Made by a program: the position numbers and the translations under genes. This document shows, one piece after another, positions 10,518-21,665 of a stretch of 64,000 bases of DNA (position 1 is the stretch's first letter; each line of letters starts with the position of its first letter). The stretch is from Verticillium longisporum (Eukaryota > Ascomycota > Sordariomycetes > Glomerellales > Plectosphaerellaceae): NCBI GenBank assembly GCA_019188255.1, contig JAETXT010000009.1, positions 186,001 through 250,000 of the forward strand, in the 5' to 3' direction. A model generated the notes under the pieces. That model ran no database searches. It was given only the letters and a program-made list of their open reading frames with translations, and was not told the DNA's origin.

Positions 10518-12960
10518 TTATTATATTAAAAGCGCTCTAATAATAATATTAAGAAGGCTTTATAGCTAAGTAATCCTACCCTCTAAAATATTATATAGAT
10601 ATATAATATAGTTCTAAACCCTCTAGCCCTCTATTCGTAATATTACTTTAATCCCTCCTATAGCTACTCTACGACCTCTATTTTCCGAATATTAATCTAT
10701 TAATTTTAAGAACCCTTAATATATCCTTTACGATCTTTAATTCGATTCTAATTCTAATAATATCGTTATAATTATTAAAGACTTTATAATTAAATAATAT
10801 AATAGATTCCTACCCCTTCCCTATTACGATTTAGTATTATTATTATTTTACTTTTATATTATATATTATATATAAAGGAGTAAGGGATCGTAGAAGCTAG
10901 ATATATACTTATAGGCTCTTTATTATAGAGATCCTCGAAGGAGATACGATTAAGCTAAGCTTCTAGCTCTATTAATAATATAATAAGACTTATAACGTTT
11001 AGCTCTTTAAGGCTATTTTAATAACCTCTATAATAACTTATCTATAAAAGAAATATAAAGTATTTAAATCCTTAAATAAATAGATAAAAGAAGACTCTTT
11101 AAATACTTTAGAATTAATATTATAATATATTATAATATATAAATCTTTAATAGATTAAATAGAAAAACTTATTCTTATATTTATTATAATAATAAATTAG
11201 CCCTTTAATATCTTTAATAGCTTATACTTTAATTAGCTCTTTATATAATTAAATCCTTATATTATTTTAATAATATTTTAAGGATAAACCTCTCTCTAAT
11301 AATATCTCTTTAAGGTTTTTATTATAAAGAAGAAATAAATATAATATTAATTAATAGCTTCGAAGTCTTAGATCTACTTTATATTCGATTATTAAACTTC
11401 GCTAAATAGTTTAATAATATTAGCTATTTCCTATTACTATATAAGCTATAATAGCATTTAATAATAACGTCTTCTTACTCTCCGATAATAGTATAGAAGC
11501 TATATAGGCTAGAATACTATACCCTTTATTATATCTATTATTAAAGAGTAAGATATCTTAGATTATATTAATATCTTAGTCTTAGATAATATATAGATTA
11601 ACGATTCTTATAATTAAGAGCTATTCTAATAGCTAATTCTATCTATAATAATTAATAATATATTAAAACGATAAATATAATATTATAACTATATCCTAAA
11701 CCTTATTAGAAGGGCTTTCTTATATAAAGAGGATAATAAGGTCTTTAAATAAGAAGCGTAAGCCTTAGAGCTATTAAGTAACTCTTAAGACTCTCTTTAT
11801 TATTAAAGGAAGAAGGGATTTATTAATAAGCTTTATAATATTATTAAATAGATTTATTTTTTATTATAATATAGTAAATACTTCTAAATTATTATTAAAA
11901 AAGCTTAAAAAGCTAATAATAACTTCTAAATCTATTAATAATCTAACTTTAAGCTCTAGCTTATCTTTAATAACGAAATATAATAGAATTTAATATTCTT
12001 AATACTCGATTAGGCTTTTAAGAAGTATAGCGATATCTAAAGCTTCCTCTAGAAGAATCTCTCTAAACCCGATCTTTATAAACGTATATTAAAAGATAAC
12101 GTTTTAATTTTTAAAGATTAGCGCCTCTTTATAGAACTCTATAAAGCTCTTAAGCTATTATATCAATAAATAATATATATATAGGGATAAGCTAAGAATA
12201 GAAATTATAGAGCGCTTTAAGAGATATTTATAGATATAGAATATATTTTAGAGTAAATAGAATAATAGAAATCGTTCTTTAACGATTTCTCAGAGACTCT
12301 CTTTAAATATCTATAATTTATCGGAGAAGTCGTTAACTTTATATATAAAGCTCCTTTACGCCCTTATTAATCTATATCCTCTTTATATATATATAGAGCG
12401 AATATTCTATAATACCTTCTTATTACTTTGAAATATTCTTTAAAGACTTATAATAATACTTCTATCTCTCTATTACGAATATATAGAAAAAGCTTAATTA
12501 ATATTATATTAAGCTAATAGAGTCTCTATTATATATAGTAGCTATTATCCTCTATTCTAGGCTAGGAATATAATAGCTAGAAGTATAATAGATAATATTA
12601 AAGTAATTAATATAGCTTTATAAATCTCGTATTAGCTTATATATCTATTAAAAACGATAATATTATTAAAGTTAATTACTATTATAATAGGATATACTAT
12701 TAATAGCTATAAGCTTTAATAAAATATAGGTATTATAATAAGCTATTAATTTAATACTATTTAATAATTAGATATATAATCGTTATTAGAGAGCAATTCT
12801 AGTAAATTCTAAACTCGATTAATACCTCTACCTCGACCTAATATAGACTATTAATATTAAGGACCCTATTAATTAATAGATAAGTTAAGAGGAGGCGTTC
12901 CCTATAATTAGCCGCCTAGCCCTTAATATCCTTACTATCCTAGTAATAGCTATTAACTAT

Positions 12961-13038
12961 AAGAGGGCGTTTAGCTTTATAAAGCTTATACTAACGTCGT
13001 AGAGGCTTATAATAGCTTTAGATATACTAGAAGAGGTC
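12961..13038 (+). pseudogene. hAT transposase C-terminal dimerisation domain remnant (copy 1)
   Basis: 26 codons read K-RAFS-F-I-KL-I-LTS-stop-RL...LDILEE, matching the hAT pattern ERxFSxxKxxLTxxRxxLxxxxxEE. The TAG sits where Gln (CAG) is usual, as RIP would give. The homologous block in copy 2 (31036-31113, minus strand) has exactly the same length. Confidence 0.8.
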
Positions 13039-13251
13039 TAGTACCTTAGAAATTAGCTTTATAGTAGCGCTATTACGCTAGGAGGGCTGAAGTATTTAAT
13101 ATTATAAACGTTAATTATTCTAGTAAGTCGTCTAATTAGTAATAGCTTTATTTATTAATTTAAATTATATTAAATCCAGTTAATTAATTTAAATAGTTAA
13201 ATCTATAGTCCGAAATATATTAAATAGTTAATTCTACTCCCGATATTTGAA

Positions 13252-14241
13252 TTAATTGAATTGACGGCAGCGCTGCTTGACGTGGCTGTCGCCGGAATTC
13301 CACCCTACCCAACCCAACGAGCCGTCTCCGTGCTCCACAGGAACCAAGATAGACATTTGAATACTCTCATCATCCCCAAAGACGCATTTTTTGGCCCTGC
13401 CGAGCCTCTCATTCAGACTCTGCTGGTCGATGCCCGCTAGATCGCCGCATCGACTCGGCGTAGTATCTGGGCATCGAAGACATGCCTGAGAAAGGAGTCT
13501 GGGACAGGCTGATAGAGATGAATACAAGTCGATGTCTCTCCAGACAGAGATATCAACCGTCTCAGATGCTACAAAGTAGATCCTCTTCAAGCCCTTGAAC
13601 GCTCCGCGCAGAGTGGTGAAAAGGGGAACCCATAGATCGTCTTCTCCATACGTATGCCATGACTTCGGGATCTCGACCGCGACAAGAGGCGCCTCACTCA
13701 TGCTTATTGCTTCGAGTCTAATGGTGTCATGAAAAAGTTGTCGCTGGTTGCTTTGCAGCCCCGACGCTGGAGGGGCTGCCAGTCTCCCCATTGCACACAA
13801 TGTCGACTCCCTCAAGAAGATAAGATCCCTTGATATGTCGAACAAGCGAGTCATCGATCCCTGTGGGTCGTATTTCCATGGAATCTCATCGCACGAGGTG
13901 TCGCTTGGAGACTTCTCCTCGAAGCCTATGACTGATTCACATGCTGCTGGTATTCTTAGCTCTCGCAGGTGCCTCCCAGCGACCTGGCGTGCGCTGAAGC
14001 AAGCTTGCTGAACTTTGGGTTGGCTGGCCACCGAGGGAGAGACGCAGTGAATTGAAAGGCAAAAGGAAAGTGGCTCCTCGCTTTCAAGATGGTACTGCGA
14101 ACGCCACTCAAACACTCTTGGGGATTCGTGAAAGTATGCGAATTGCCATATCATGTTTCTAACTTCTGATGGAAGCTGTGGAAAAAGCTGGAACTCGGCG
14201 TGTCCGTCTTTGGCTGCTGTGTATTTGTGAGTCGTCTCCAT
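13252..14241 (-). CDS. 2EXR domain protein, C-terminus altered by transposon insertion
   Basis: A single exon of 329 codons. The N-terminal FQLFPQLPSEVRNMIWQFA (residues ~17-35) is the 2EXR domain signature, a fungal family of unknown function often expanded in moulds. The rest is helical without a recognised catalytic motif, and no signal peptide is present. The last seven residues (QRCRQFN) and the stop are encoded by the right terminal repeat of the hAT element. Joining across the 8-bp duplication to the left flank gives AAG-TAG, so the ancestral protein ended ...DSHVK at residue 322. The element therefore landed exactly before the stop codon and replaced the 3' untranslated region. The protein is almost intact, but mRNA 3'-end formation may be disturbed. 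Confidence 0.85.
   Translation of the reverse strand: METTHKYTAAKDGHAEFQLFPQLPSEVRNMIWQFAYFHESPRVFEWRSQYHLESEEPLSFCLSIHCVSPSVASQPKVQQACFSARQVAGRHLRELRIPAACESVIGFEEKSPSDTSCDEIPWKYDPQGSMTRLFDISRDLIFLRESTLCAMGRLAAPPASGLQSNQRQLFHDTIRLEAISMSEAPLVAVEIPKSWHTYGEDDLWVPLFTTLRGAFKGLKRIYFVASETVDISVWRDIDLYSSLSACPRLLSQACLRCPDTTPSRCGDLAGIDQQSLNERLGRAKKCVFGDDESIQMSILVPVEHGDGSLGWVGWNSGDSHVKQRCRQFN
13254..13275 (-). repeat. right terminal inverted repeat of hAT copy 1
   Basis: Perfect inverted copy of 10214-10235. It also supplies the last seven codons of the 2EXR gene on the minus strand; that gene's stop codon (TAA, 13252-13254) falls at its inner edge. Confidence 0.92.
13276..13283. repeat. 8-bp target site duplication (right copy), CTTGACGT
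   Basis: Exact repeat of 10206-10213. It lies within the coding sequence of the 2EXR gene (codons for ...HVK on the minus strand). Confidence 0.9.
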
Positions 14242-14824
14242 GACTATCGAGCCCCTGGAGAATTATGATGGAACGGTGATCAAGTGAGCTGGCAAAGAGG
14301 CAAGCAGCGTTGTATTGATATGAAGAAGCGAAAAAATTGGGAAGTGCTAGAAGGTATCGAATGGTGATTGTGATCGTAAGTGTTGGCATATAAGGAGAAG
14401 GATGATGATAGGCCTCAAAGGTCAATAATAACTGTTTGTTCTTCACTTCTGATGTGCTTTGCCGTCCTCGACTCTTTCACTTACGGAATAAAGGGCATCG
14501 TTCTCTCCCGCTTGACCACGAAAGACCTCGACCACAAAGCTATTGTCTACCGATAGTCAAAGTCTTCGAGACTGATGGCGACCTGCCCCCGGTTCCTTTG
14601 TCGCCGAAAAAGGCTACTGCACCAGCCTTGGCTGGCCCATTGTCTCCCTTTTAGCAAATGGGGCAATTAGGTGCCTCGGTCATCTTTGTGACAACGAGAG
14701 CGGCGTTGCACGGTGAAGGCAGTAACCTCATGCTGCCAACGAAGATTAATTCTTCTCGGTGAACTGGCTTTCTCATGGATCTCATGGATCATAGAAGCTT
14801 TATCTCAAAAATCATCGGCAAGAA
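14242..14824. other. intergenic region
   Basis: Upstream region of the 2EXR gene and 3' flank of the next minus-strand gene. The frames here are short and lack family motifs, and I see no gene. Confidence 0.5.
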
Positions 14825-15954
14825 TCATGAACCACATGCTGTGTAGCTCGTGATCTCCGACCGCAGGTGAAACTCCGTCAAGGCTGCCATGAACTGCTTG
14901 TCAACGTTTCTGTTTGTCTTGGCAAAGACTGTCTCGTAAGGATGTATGTTGCCCCCGAAGTACCTCTTGTCCCATAAGAGGTCGCCCGAGTCGGGGTGGG
15001 CCTTGCAGTATTCCTCTGCGCTCCTTTCCGAATGCAACGCCGTCATGAGGGCGTCAACTTCATATCCTGCGGAGGTGATGAGGCTTGTCGTGCCTACCTC
15101 TGCATGCACAGCGGCGTTCCAGTCGGGATAGCAGCCGCTCAGCCCAATAGGATCCTCTACAGTGCCGAACTGATCGGCAACAGAGGCCGAGGCCGCGAGG
15201 GCTGGGTCAAGCAAGTTGTACATGCCAATCTTGTCGGTGGCCATAATCATGGACTGAATGTGCATTCTCGGTTGGCAGTTCAGCGTCATGCCAATGAGCT
15301 GTATGGTCATCAGTACGCCGGGTCTCCACGTTGGAACATTAGGGTTTACATACCTTCTTCTTCGCAGTCAGCCTGTCGAGGAACAGATCCGACCAGCAGG
15401 TCGAGCTCCACGTCGGCAGAAATGGCCCTCGAATGCTAGCATTCAGCAGAACGAAGCGCTTGTATTTTGTCCAAAGGTCGTCTTTCCGTAGGACCTCTCC
15501 GTAGGCACCGAGGTCAAAGCACGTGTTGGAGCGCTCGACGATGTCAATGTTGGGTGCGTCGGGCACGAGTCGGGAGGCATTCGTCTCGCCATTGAAGATG
15601 AATACAAAGTCGGCCGAAGCGTGAAGACCTTTGCGGAGGAAGAAGCCAAGGTTCTCACGCGCCGTAGCGGATTCTGCATAGGCATATAGGATCAGTGGCC
15701 GATCTGGGTGTGCTGCAGCGATATGATCATTCGCGGGATGTCGTGTGCTAGATGGAGCTGCCGTCACCTGTGGGCGAGGATCAGTTTCAGTGCCCAGACC
15801 ATCGACCGTCGCTCACATGAGGCTGTGATAAATATTGATTCGTTGGGCAAAGGCTTACGGGATTCCATTGCAATGACCGGAAACCCCACCAAAAGCACGT
15901 CAAAAGTATCGCGACCGGAAGAATCGGCTTAAGCAGTCCTTGCGTCGCAAACAT
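14825..15954 (-). CDS. type II membrane protein, probable Golgi glycosyltransferase-like (RgpF-like) protein
   Basis: Exons 15954-15859, 15767-15354 and 15298-14825 (minus strand) give 327 residues, and both GT-AG introns preserve the phase. The N-terminus has one hydrophobic segment (LLKPILPVAILLTCFWWG), a likely signal anchor. The luminal part starts with LILYAYAESATARENLGFFLRKGL, then NTCFDLGAYGEVL, FVLLNASIRGPFLP, HIQSMIMATDKIGM and a C-terminal ETVFAKTNRNVD. This arrangement recurs in fungal proteins and resembles bacterial rhamnan-synthesis F-type proteins, so glycosyl transfer is an inference rather than a demonstrated activity. An upstream in-frame ATG at 16050 would add 32 residues; I prefer 15954 because it places the anchor at the N-terminus. 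Confidence 0.75.
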
Positions 15955-17628
15955 CTTGTCCTGCCAAGGATGCAGCGCGAAAGGTGAAGTGAGCGCGAGA
16001 TAACGAGGAGCGATAAGCAGACGATCTTGGCGATACTGACGGAAGGGCACGCCAGCAAATGTGCAGGAGGAAGGATCATGGCATTTTCAATAATTAAGAG
16101 CCGTCAAAGAAGCCAAGTCGTTAAGGTTTGAGCGCTTGTTTCCATGCTGGCGAGACCGACGACGACGCGGCTCGGTCGTCTCCCTTTACACAAACAACGT
16201 GCATCGAATTGCTTCAGGCGGACGCTGAGCTGGTGCACGCCTTTTCGTCTTTAGTGGTCCTGCTCCAGCACAACTCAGGGGTCAGACGCCGCGATTCCAG
16301 GCTCGCGGATAGTAGGTGTAACCCTTAGCCGAATGACACCCTGCGCCATCAACGTGGCCGTTTGGCCGTTTGGGCCTGTACATGTAAGCGCCAGATTGTG
16401 GGTTGACACCCTGGCTCGCTCCTCCTTTTGTCTACCCGGTGGATGATTATCCTCAGCTGATGGCTGGTCAGTCTTCGTCGTTGGTGATCGTTGTGCTGCG
16501 ACCAGCAAAGATCGTGGAAAGTGTTTCCACCCGAGGCGTTAGCCTCAAGTGGCAGGCATTGCAAGGTGCCTACACCTTAGGGCAGTCTAGATCCTCATGA
16601 GTTGCATCTCTCCACGAGACTGAATGATCAATGATCTCGTGATTGCCTCTCAGGCGGGGCTTCTGGGTGCCGGGCAATTGACGCTGAGCTAAGGTAGACT
16701 CACAATCATGGAGGTAGGTCATTCACCTACCGGCGCGGCGGCCCATCCTATTCTTTCTTTGCTGATGACCCGGGAATGCAGCGCGAATACTTGTCTGATG
16801 CAGAGGATACTTATGTTCTTTACTTAAACCCATCCTCAGACATTAGTGTCCTTCACATAAGCTCGTACTCCGTGTGGAAGACATCAAAGCTTTCGAGAAG
16901 GCCATGCGTTCGGGGGCCGAATTGATTTTGGTAGAGCGCGTGCCTATACACCAGAACGACTGAAGGTCAACATGACAGGACCAATCGATAGACGGAGGCC
17001 CATGGGGAACAAGAGATGCATTTACGTTAGTATTCCGAGGGGCTGGGATCCAGATCGACTGCTTTACAGAATGAAGGCAATACAGAACGTAAGCATTTCT
17101 GGGATCTATCGCAGAGCACTGACGTTATTCAAGATACCACCAACAGAGCAGATAGTCAGCTACTAGCAGCCTCGAAAACGTCTAGCAACACAGAGGGTTA
17201 GGGTTACCAGCACCGGCGGCCCTGGCCCTGGCTAGACCTTCAAGTGCCGCGCACCCTAACTCGTACGCTACCCGCACTCTCGCTTCCTCGGGCGCCCCGT
17301 CTATGAGTTAATATGGCTGGGGACCGAGGGGTACGAGGAATGCGAGCGTGTACGCGTCGGAGTGGACGGCCAAGCCCGAGGGGCGTTTGAAAGCTGGTCA
17401 TCACATGAACCCTGCTGATTCGGCTCCTGAAATTCGTTAAGACGGTGACGCCCGCAACCTGAATAAGATATGACCTCGAGCTGATCGCCACTTGCCCAGC
17501 CAACAAAGGCCCAAGCCGCGTATACCTACACAATTGCAACGCCAACCAGAATACCGACGACGAGAGCTGTTCCCAGCGCCCCCCTATCCGAGTAGAAGAC
17601 CGATCAGAATGCCAACAAGATCGCTGCT
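15955..17628. other. intergenic region without clear gene
   Basis: About 1.7 kb. A 64-codon frame at 16972-17166 has no recognised motif and I do not call it. A short TTAGGGTTA-containing stretch occurs near 17190 but is far too short to be a telomeric tract. Confidence 0.5.
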
Positions 17629-18471
17629 ATGACGATGAATCAGAAACCAAGCGAGCTGCTACCATGGCAAGAAAACACCGCCTACGAGGCCCTGCAGCCA
17701 GCCGTAATTGAGCCCAGCAGACCATCTGGCTCGCGACGACCACCACCGACCATGATGCAGACGGCGACCGCCTGGCTGCGCGACATGACGCTGGTCAAAG
17801 TCATCATCATAATCTACTGTCTCAACGTTGTGGCGTGGGGCGGCATGATCTTCTTGCTGCTCTGCAACGCCGCGCCCGCCATGTGCCACCCGACTTGCAA
17901 CGACATCAACTCGCCGCGCCGCATATGGATAGAGATCGACTCCCAGATTCTGAACGCCCTCTTCTGCGTCATGGCCTTTGGCCTGGCGCCCCAGCGCGCC
18001 CGCGACGCCTGGCGCCTCATCCAACACCACTTCGCCCACGACCCCTTGGCCCTGCGCCGCCTCGCCGCCTCCTACCGCTCGTGGTTTCGCCTGCCCGGCT
18101 CGCAGGAGCTCCCTAGCGACCTCGGCCCCGACGAAGTCGACGATTGGCTCTCCAAGGGCGGTGCACTGGCGGTGGTACCTCATCCCGCCCGGTCTATCCC
18201 GGATGCGCCCTACTCCGGGCTGCGCGCGTCGCCGACGGCGCTGTGGAAGCTGGGAACCGTCATTGGATTGAACGTCATGAACACTGTCTTTCAGGCTGTG
18301 CTGTCAGGGTTCATGTGGGGTTACAACAGACATACGCGGCCGCAGTGGGCTGTGCCTCTGTTCCTTTGCTCGGCCTTTGGCGTGTCGATTGCTGCTGGCG
18401 TTATGGGAGGTCTCGAGGGAAAGCGTGTGAAGAAGGTGGAACAAGTGGTGGCGACGCCTGAATCCTCATGA
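17629..18471 (+). CDS. DUF2985 integral membrane protein
   Basis: A single exon of 280 codons. The N-terminal ~45 residues are polar. They are followed by a membrane segment (LVKVIIIIYCLNVVAWGG) running on into IFLLLCNAAPAMC. Next comes the conserved DUF2985 core: RIWIEIDSQILNALFCVMAFGL, then PQRARDAWRLIQHH. Two further hydrophobic segments lie at the C-terminus (around VIGLNVMNTVFQAVLSGFMWG and PLFLCSAFGVSIAAGVMGG). DUF2985 proteins are widespread fungal membrane proteins of unknown function, and I infer no reaction. No intron is seen, and the start is the first ATG of a close pair (M-T-M). Confidence 0.82.
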   Translation: MTMNQKPSELLPWQENTAYEALQPAVIEPSRPSGSRRPPPTMMQTATAWLRDMTLVKVIIIIYCLNVVAWGGMIFLLLCNAAPAMCHPTCNDINSPRRIWIEIDSQILNALFCVMAFGLAPQRARDAWRLIQHHFAHDPLALRRLAASYRSWFRLPGSQELPSDLGPDEVDDWLSKGGALAVVPHPARSIPDAPYSGLRASPTALWKLGTVIGLNVMNTVFQAVLSGFMWGYNRHTRPQWAVPLFLCSAFGVSIAAGVMGGLEGKRVKKVEQVVATPESS

Positions 18472-20646
18472 CAGCACTGGCGTCTCGGCAGAGGGAGGAA
18501 TGGAGGCACGAAAACGATGTCACGCACCCATTACCTTACGAAATAATACGACTGATTAAAGACGTCTTGTCGATGCTTAGCAATGGCCTGGCTGATCGGC
18601 ATACGCAAGTTTCGCCAACGTGAGCCGCAGCAAACATGCCGTGAACCATTTGAAAATGATTTGAAGACCTATCACGACACTTTACGAGGTTGCCATGGCG
18701 TCTGCCGCTGAAGTTTGTCGCACACCACTATGTAGACAATTCTTCATCCACGTCAGACAAGTGTGAGGCGTCGTCTGAGGATTGAGCCAAGTGCTGCTCG
18801 AGTGGTTGTCGATCTCCAAAGCGGAGCAAGACAAGAGAATCTACAAGACCTCATTTGATCAACATGGGGTTGTCTTTGCGAAGGAATGTCCGCGAGAGGC
18901 TCGGACATTCAGCGCCTCCTCCGTCATTGGACTGGATCTCCATGCTCATCGTGGCAATCGACAGTCTGCACATTCGAGAGGAGGAACATTCGCTTGTCAG
19001 TGTCAGATCTTCCATATCTTAGAACACCATAGAGCATGGGCATGACCAATGGCTTCGAGCCGAAGCACTCATCACCTGGCTACCAGGGTCTCACGATCAC
19101 CAAAGTTCAAGTTGACCTACCGTCATGCGAACATGAGAATGACTGAGAGGGGCCTGGAACGCTGATGACAATAGCATTGCTCACATTCGAGGGAGAACAA
19201 AACATCCAGACCCTGTGAAGGGACGCGGTGGGTGGCGACCATTGATCGGATGCCTTAGACGTAGAGCACTTGGCTACAACTCTCTAGCCGCCGGACCGAG
19301 ATCTGCACCTATGAAGACATCTTGCGTGCTCTCGAACCTCGCCTGGGCCCGGGTCGCCGTGTGTCCTCGACGAGGGCCGATGATTGCCAAGGTGACGGAG
19401 CTCCTTAGCAAGTTCTCGATCTTCGCATCAAGAGGTTCTCGGCGCGCTCTGGCTGAGACATGTCCCTCCCATGCGTCCCCTCTGTCAAACCTCGAGGGAC
19501 ACACTCAATCAGGTGGCGTAATGAGCATGGGCATGGCTCCAGTCGTGAATGGCTTTGACAGCGGCCGCTTGCGGAGGTAGCGCGGATCGGGCTTGCCCGC
19601 GCCGTCAACCTCGCGAGCTAGATGGAGAGGAGGCCGAAGCACTCAACACGATGGCGGTCAGCCAGTTGCGCTCCTCAATTCCTCATTTCCATCTCCACAA
19701 AGTCTCAACGGCAGGCCGCAGGTGGCACGGAACGAGCGAGGCAGATGAGACATGAACGCGCGATCGAGCCTAGACCTCCCGTTTTCATCCATGACTCTAG
19801 TCGCGAGTCGCGGGCGAGGATGCTCTAGTGTCTCAACAACCACAAGCCACTTTCATCAGCCTTGCCACGGGCCTAGACACATCTGACAGGTGTTCGTGAA
19901 GATCGAGCTCTGCCCAGGACCTCGTGACAGCGTGGCTTTGACTGGTGGAATGATCCTTGGTCAGAGACATCGTGCTCAGCATGTCACGAACAAGTTCACC
20001 GCCGGCAGACTGAGGGTCAACCCTTGGGACACAAACAAGGCCTGATGCAGTATGTCTGATGCGGAAGATACCGAAAACATGCCTTTCAAGATGCCTGGTC
20101 AAGCTGAGCGTCGACTGGAACACCAGACAACGGCCCCGCAACTCAAAACTGACACACCCCTTGAGAAGCACGTAGCGCGTGTCCGTCGCGCGGCCTCCTC
20201 GTCGTTCCGAATCTAGGCCCAGGGCTTTTCTTCCTGAACTTTGAAGCTTGGCGCCTTCGGGCTGCTCTACAAGAAGCCACCCGCGAAGCGTGGCTGATGA
20301 TTCGCGTGTCATGTTGAGATCAGGTCTGGATCATTCTCAGTCCTTGCTGATGATCGGTCGTCTCGATGTTCAGCAGAGCCGGATCATGACAGTCCCGTGG
20401 CACGAAAACGGAATGTGCGTGATTTTGCAAAGTGGAATGGACTTGAGATGTTGGACTTGAAGGTAGCATGTAGACAAGGACGAGGCGACACAGCCTTCAT
20501 CTCGTGTATATATATTGTGTCATCGAACCCCCAAAGGCAACTTTTATTTCCATCAGCACTCACACATCTCTCCTACAGTTATACACCGAAGATCAATAAC
20601 ACCATCTCAGTCTATCCCCAGGCTTCATCTAAAATATTTACTCGAA
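18472..20646. other. gene-poor stretch, 2.2 kb
   Basis: Several 60-160-codon frames occur on both strands but none shows a domain, signal peptide or splice pattern I trust. A TATATATAT stretch at about 20506-20516 lies ~135 bases ahead of the next start codon and could serve as its TATA element. The leader following it is CT- and CA-rich. Confidence 0.5.
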
Positions 20647-21312
20647 ATGAAGTTCTTCAACATCCTCTCTCTCGTCTCTTTCGCTTCGGCTGCACCTGCT
20701 CTACAGGCCCGCCAAAACACGGCGGTTGGTACCGTGAAGAATGCTGTCGCGACGCTCGATAGCGCCACAAAGGGCAACATCCAGGCTATCCGTAGGTGAA
20801 ATTTTGTCCTTGAAGCTTGAGAGGTGACTGACCTCGCCATGACAGAGGATGCCGTCGCCGAGGTCAAGAACAATGTTGAAGCCCAGGTTGAGGTTGTCCT
20901 AAAGACCAACATCCAGGGCATCGCCGACGCACTCAAGAAGGCCACCGATGACATTGTCAAGGGGACCACAGGCGCCGGTGGCGCGATCGGAGGGGATCTC
21001 AAGGATCTCACTCAGGCTCAAATCAACGAAGTTCGTGATGCTATTGCTGCTGCGCAGCGTATTCTCCGCAATATCGGCGCCACTGTGCGTCTGACCGCCA
21101 CGGACCTCACTCCTGCCCTCAAGAGTGCCATTCAGAGCGAAGTCGATGCTGTCAAGGCGGCCATCCAGCCCTTCGTTACACCCCTGACGACCTTCGGTGA
21201 GGCTGCCAAGGCTGCGAGGGCTAGCCTTGCCGTTGGCATCACTGGCCTCTCTACCGTGATTGCCGAGCTCCGCGGTATCCTGTCCCGACTGATTGCTTCG
21301 ATTGGACTGTAA
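20647..21312 (+). CDS. small secreted alanine-rich helical protein
   Basis: Two exons, 20647-20791 and 20846-21312, give 203 residues; the 54-base GT-AG intron splits a Gln codon. The first ~17 residues form a signal peptide (MKFFNILSLVSFASAAP) followed by a short Gln/Arg stretch (LQARQN). The mature part has no cysteine and consists of Ala/Val/Ile-rich amphipathic helices (DAVAEVKNNVEAQVEVV, EVRDAIAAAQRILRNI, EVDAVKAAIQPF). It may be a hydrophobic-surface-binding (HsbA)-like or other cell-surface protein, but I cannot assign a family. It is convergent with the LPMO-like gene, 353 bases away. Confidence 0.75.
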
Positions 21313-21665
21313 ATGGCCACACCAGCTGATTTGGACAACGAAAGAGGCATGATACTGGACTGAGGTAAAGGGGGGAGTATTCACGACAATTCCGTCATTG
21401 AGACATTCGTGACAAAGCAACAATTAACTCGTATAATATATCTATTTTCTCATATGAAGAATGTCAGAGTGCAATTGCGGTGAAAATTAGCTGGCAAGGG
21501 TGTCAAGCAAGTGGCAGATCGGTTCAATGTTGTTGATTTGTTCTTTGGCTAATCTTTCGTGTGTTCAATCTAGCAGCATCTTCTACGCACTAGCATAGAA
21601 TCAGACTATGAATGTCTTTGAGTTATACAATACAACAGCAACGGCCTGTTCCTCCTCTACCAAAT
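21313..21665. other. short intergenic region between convergent genes
   Basis: AT-rich 3' flanks of two convergent secreted-protein genes. No other feature is seen. Confidence 0.4.

Larger units (their letters stand above)
10214..13275 (+). mobile_element. RIP-degraded hAT DNA transposon, copy 1
   Basis: This 3062-base element is bounded by perfect 22-bp terminal inverted repeats (10214-10235 and 13254-13275, starting CAGCGCTGCCGTCAATTC) and an exact 8-bp target duplication. The inside is very AT-rich and nearly lacks CpA/TpG, as expected after heavy RIP (C to T on both strands). A remnant of the hAT C-terminal dimerisation domain is still readable on the plus strand at 12961-13038, so the transposase ran left to right. 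Near its 5' end, on the other strand, lies a tRNA-like sequence. The subterminal region contains a TAAATAACTA motif shared with copy 2. Every frame is full of stops, so the copy cannot encode a working transposase. Confidence 0.9.

Noticed and set aside
10214..13275. AT-rich block as a centromere or mitochondrial insertion
   Set aside because: Exact terminal inverted repeats, 8-bp target duplication and a hAT domain remnant explain it as a RIP-mutated transposon.
16972..17166. 64-codon frame MTGPIDRRRPMG...
   Set aside because: No homology recognised, no promoter or splice support.
17186..17202. Telomere-like GGGTTAGGGTTA
   Set aside because: Only about two units, flanked by ordinary sequence; insufficient for an interstitial telomere.
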